From: Gemmatimonadales bacterium | GTDB lineage: Bacteria; Gemmatimonadota; Gemmatimonadetes; Gemmatimonadales; GWC2-71-9 | Length of the DNA: 7,739 nt | Direction: 5' to 3' | NCBI GenBank assembly: GCA_013812695.1 | Contig: JACCSZ010000283.1 | Coordinates: forward strand, 1 to 7,739 | Part shown: positions 5,912 through 7,739 of the stretch, one piece after another | Numbering within the stretch: position 1 is the first letter of the stretch | How the letters are laid out: each line of letters begins with the position of its first letter | The notes under the pieces: model-generated | Told to the model about the DNA's origin: nothing | The model's database searches: none | The model's input: the letters and a program-made list of their open reading frames with translations, nothing else | Program-made: the position numbers and the translations under genes

Positions 5912-6724
5912 CTACTGCCTGATGGGATGCTCGAAGCTGAGATAGAGGAAAAGCCCGTCCTCGCCGCTGCCGTCGGAGAGACCCACCGTGTAGGCCACGC
6001 CGGGGACGATCTGAAGGCCGCTGTCGAAGTTGACCGCCCCGCGCACGCCGGGGTTGAGGAAGAGCACGTCGGTCCGCGCCCGCTGATCGGGGCCGATCAC
6101 CTGCTCGGTGCTCAGCCAGAGCAGCTCGAGCATCAGGTTGAAGTTCGGGCGCAGGAGCCAGATGGCGCTCCCACCGAGGTTGGCGTTCACCGTCCGGGCG
6201 CTCTCGCCGAGCGCGTTCTTCGTGGTCGGCGTGTAGGTGAGTCCGGCATTGGCGTGGAGCGCGAGCTGGGGCGCGGGCCGGATGCTGAACGGAAGGTTGG
6301 CCTGGAAGCCCACCCCGCCGGCCCCGCGATCCCGGCGATCGTCGCCGGTGGGCACCAGGAGGGTGGCGCGAGGGGCGACGTGCAGCTCGTCGCCGCCCGC
6401 GCCCTCAAGCTGGTAGCGGAAGTTCAGCGCGATGTCGCCCAGTCCCGTTCCGCTGCCGACCTGCCGCAGCACCGGGATGGTGTAGCTCAACTGCTGTTTC
6501 ATCCCCCGGAACGGCCACTCCTGGGTAAACCCGTAGTCCCACGCGCCCCCACCGTCGGGCCGGGCGAACGTGCTGATGTGCTGCACGACGCCCGACTCCT
6601 GGTTGTAGGCCTCCTCAATCAGGAAGCTGTTGTCGGCGATCGGCGGGGGCGCCTCGGGCTCCTGGGCCGCGAGCGGGCCAGCGCCCAAGGCGAGCGCGAG
6701 AGCGAGCCCGCGTGCACGGGTCAC
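5912..6724 (-). CDS. Outer-membrane beta-barrel protein, 'MetA-pathway of phenol degradation'-like family
   Basis: This protein has 270 residues from the GTG at 6724. That start gives a GTGA four-base overlap with the NRAMP stop and a GAGAG site eight bases upstream. A GTG at 6733 (three residues longer) is possible but leaves no room for the GAGAG site. Residues 1 to about 21 are a signal peptide (GLALALALGAGPLAAQ). The mature part lacks hydrophobic helices and shows alternating polar/apolar strands, with many short amphipathic stretches ending in aromatic residues (for example WLLRPNFNLMLELLWL and the C-terminal LFLYLSFEHP). This fits an outer-membrane barrel of about 10-12 strands. The opening SFLIEEAYNQESGVVQHIST resembles proteins annotated as the Phenol_MetA_deg-like 'transporter' family; that name reflects one early example and does not establish a role in phenol breakdown. 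Tight coupling to a metal transporter suggests a role in metal passage across or sensing at the outer membrane, which is inference. Confidence 0.88.
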   Translation of the reverse strand: MTRARGLALALALGAGPLAAQEPEAPPPIADNSFLIEEAYNQESGVVQHISTFARPDGGGAWDYGFTQEWPFRGMKQQLSYTIPVLRQVGSGTGLGDIALNFRYQLEGAGGDELHVAPRATLLVPTGDDRRDRGAGGVGFQANLPFSIRPAPQLALHANAGLTYTPTTKNALGESARTVNANLGGSAIWLLRPNFNLMLELLWLSTEQVIGPDQRARTDVLFLNPGVRGAVNFDSGLQIVPGVAYTVGLSDGSGEDGLFLYLSFEHPIRQ

Positions 6725-7739
6725 GCCAGCCACTCTCGGAACGTACCGATGAGCAGCCAGGCGTTGAGCCCCATGATGACGACCGCCACGGTCCAGGCGG
6801 CACCCGCGAGGAGCCGCGAATTGACGAAGACGCCCATCTTCCGGCGCTGGCTGGTGAAGTAGACCAGCGGCACCACCGCGAAGGAGAGCTGCAGGCTCAG
6901 GATGACCTGGCTCAGGATCAGGAGGGAGCCCGCCCCTCGCTCGCCGTAGAGCGCGGTGACGATCACCGCCGGGATGATCGCGATCAGCCTGGTGATGAGG
7001 CGGCGGAGCCAGGCCGGCAGCCGGATGTTGAGGAACCCCTCCATCACGATCTGGCCGGCCAGCGTACCGGTGATGGTCGAATTCTGTCCCGAGGCGAGGA
7101 GCGCGATCGCGAACAGCGTGCTCGCGAACGTGGTGCCGAGCAGCGGCGTGAGCAGCCGGTAGGCGTCGCCGATGTCGGCCACGTCCTGGTGGCCGGTCTG
7201 GTTGAAGGTCGCCGCCGCCAGGATCAGGATGGCCGCGTTGATGAAGAACGCGAACAGCAGCGCCACGGTCGAGTCGAGCGTCGCGAAGCGGATCGCCTCC
7301 CGCTTCGACGCGTCGTCGGGCAGTACCTTCCGCGTCTGCACGATCGAGCTGTGCAGATACAGGTTGTGCGGCATGACCGTGGCGCCGAGGATGCCGATGG
7401 CGATGTACAGCATCAGCGGGTTGCTCACGATCTCGGTGCGGGGCACCAGTCCCTGCACGATCTCAGCGATCCCGGGGCGCGCCATGGCCAGCTCGACGGC
7501 GAAGCAGACACCGATCGCGGCCACGAGCGCGATGACGAACGCCTCCAAGTAGCGGAAGCCCTTGTTCTGGAGCAGCAGGATCAGGAGCACGTCGAGCGCC
7601 GTGAGGCACACGCCCCAGAGGAGCGGAATCCCGAACAGCAGGTTCAGCGCGATGGCCGATCCGATCACCTCCGCCAGATCGCAGGCGGCGATGGCGATCT
7701 CGCAGAGGACCCAGAGCACGAAGCTCACGGGGCGGGAGT
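6721..7739 (-). CDS. mntH: NRAMP-family Mn2+/Fe2+ transporter (5' end outside window)
   Basis: The gene enters from the right edge; 339 complete codons plus the stop are visible. It is an inner-membrane, proton-coupled divalent metal importer of the NRAMP (SLC11) family. About nine membrane segments are visible, corresponding to TM3-TM11 of an 11-helix MntH. TM1 with its DPGN metal motif and TM2 are off the window. The TM6 motif is intact as GATVMPHNLYLHS, with the metal-binding Met codon at 7372-7374. That Met favours transition-metal (Mn/Fe) transport over the Mg2+-type NRAMP relatives. The conserved segments DLAEVIGSAIALNLLFG and ASGQNSTITGTLAGQ are also present. The GTG at 7728 is not the start, because the frame stays open beyond it into conserved family sequence. 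Its stop overlaps the start of the beta-barrel gene, so the two are almost certainly co-transcribed. Regulation (for example MntR or Fur) cannot be judged without the upstream DNA. Confidence 0.95.
   Translation of the reverse strand, partial: SRPVSFVLWVLCEIAIAACDLAEVIGSAIALNLLFGIPLLWGVCLTALDVLLILLLQNKGFRYLEAFVIALVAAIGVCFAVELAMARPGIAEIVQGLVPRTEIVSNPLMLYIAIGILGATVMPHNLYLHSSIVQTRKVLPDDASKREAIRFATLDSTVALLFAFFINAAILILAAATFNQTGHQDVADIGDAYRLLTPLLGTTFASTLFAIALLASGQNSTITGTLAGQIVMEGFLNIRLPAWLRRLITRLIAIIPAVIVTALYGERGAGSLLILSQVILSLQLSFAVVPLVYFTSQRRKMGVFVNSRLLAGAAWTVAVVIMGLNAWLLIGTFREWLA

Noticed and set aside
1..7739. tRNA or rRNA genes, CRISPR arrays, insertion sequences, integrase or attachment sites
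   Set aside because: I looked for these and found no cloverleaf, regular repeat-spacer array, transposase-like frame or terminal repeats. Coding sequence fills nearly the whole window.

Overview
This is a high-GC window (roughly 70% G+C by eye). All six coding regions I can support lie on the minus strand. They form two blocks separated by one 164-base gap. The style points to an environmental soil- or sediment-type bacterium with two membranes, and Gemmatimonadota or Acidobacteriota would fit. The clues are a PknB-type kinase with a TolB-like and TPR tail, a signal-peptide beta-barrel protein, many overlapping genes, and a CACAGAG repeat in the gap. The phylum is an inference; no marker gene is present.

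Reading in the direction of transcription (right to left), the first block is an NRAMP-family Mn/Fe transporter (6721-7739, its first two membrane segments lie outside the window) and an outer-membrane beta-barrel protein (5912-6724). They overlap by four bases and are followed by a perfect 15-bp hairpin (5851-5886). The gap also holds four CACAGAG repeats and a small inverted repeat.

The second block is five genes joined by 1-4 base overlaps or a 12-base gap: a signal-peptide protein carrying only the C-terminal half of an FtsX/MacB-type permease (4905-5747); a complete four-helix FtsX/MacB permease (3715-4908); a LolD/MacB-type ATPase (3044-3718); a protein fusing the N-terminal half of an FtsX/MacB permease to an AttH/CrtC-type lipocalin-like domain (1560-3044); and a Ser/Thr kinase with a periplasmic tail, cut by the window edge (1-1547). 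The set resembles the AttEFGH-type ABC systems (ATPase, two permeases, AttH).

The main observation is that the second permease looks split. Its first helix and first half of the periplasmic domain sit in the last ABC gene, fused to the lipocalin-like domain. The second half of the periplasmic domain and the last three helices sit in the first gene, behind a signal peptide. Aligned by eye to the intact permease, the two halves meet at nearly the same point with little overlap or gap. Helix count is then 4 + 3 + 1 = 8, the number expected of a MacB/LolCDE-type transporter. A plausible working picture is a periplasm-facing mechanical ABC machine with a tethered lipid-binding-type domain, encoded with a kinase that could sense or control it. 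Substrate and function are unknown.
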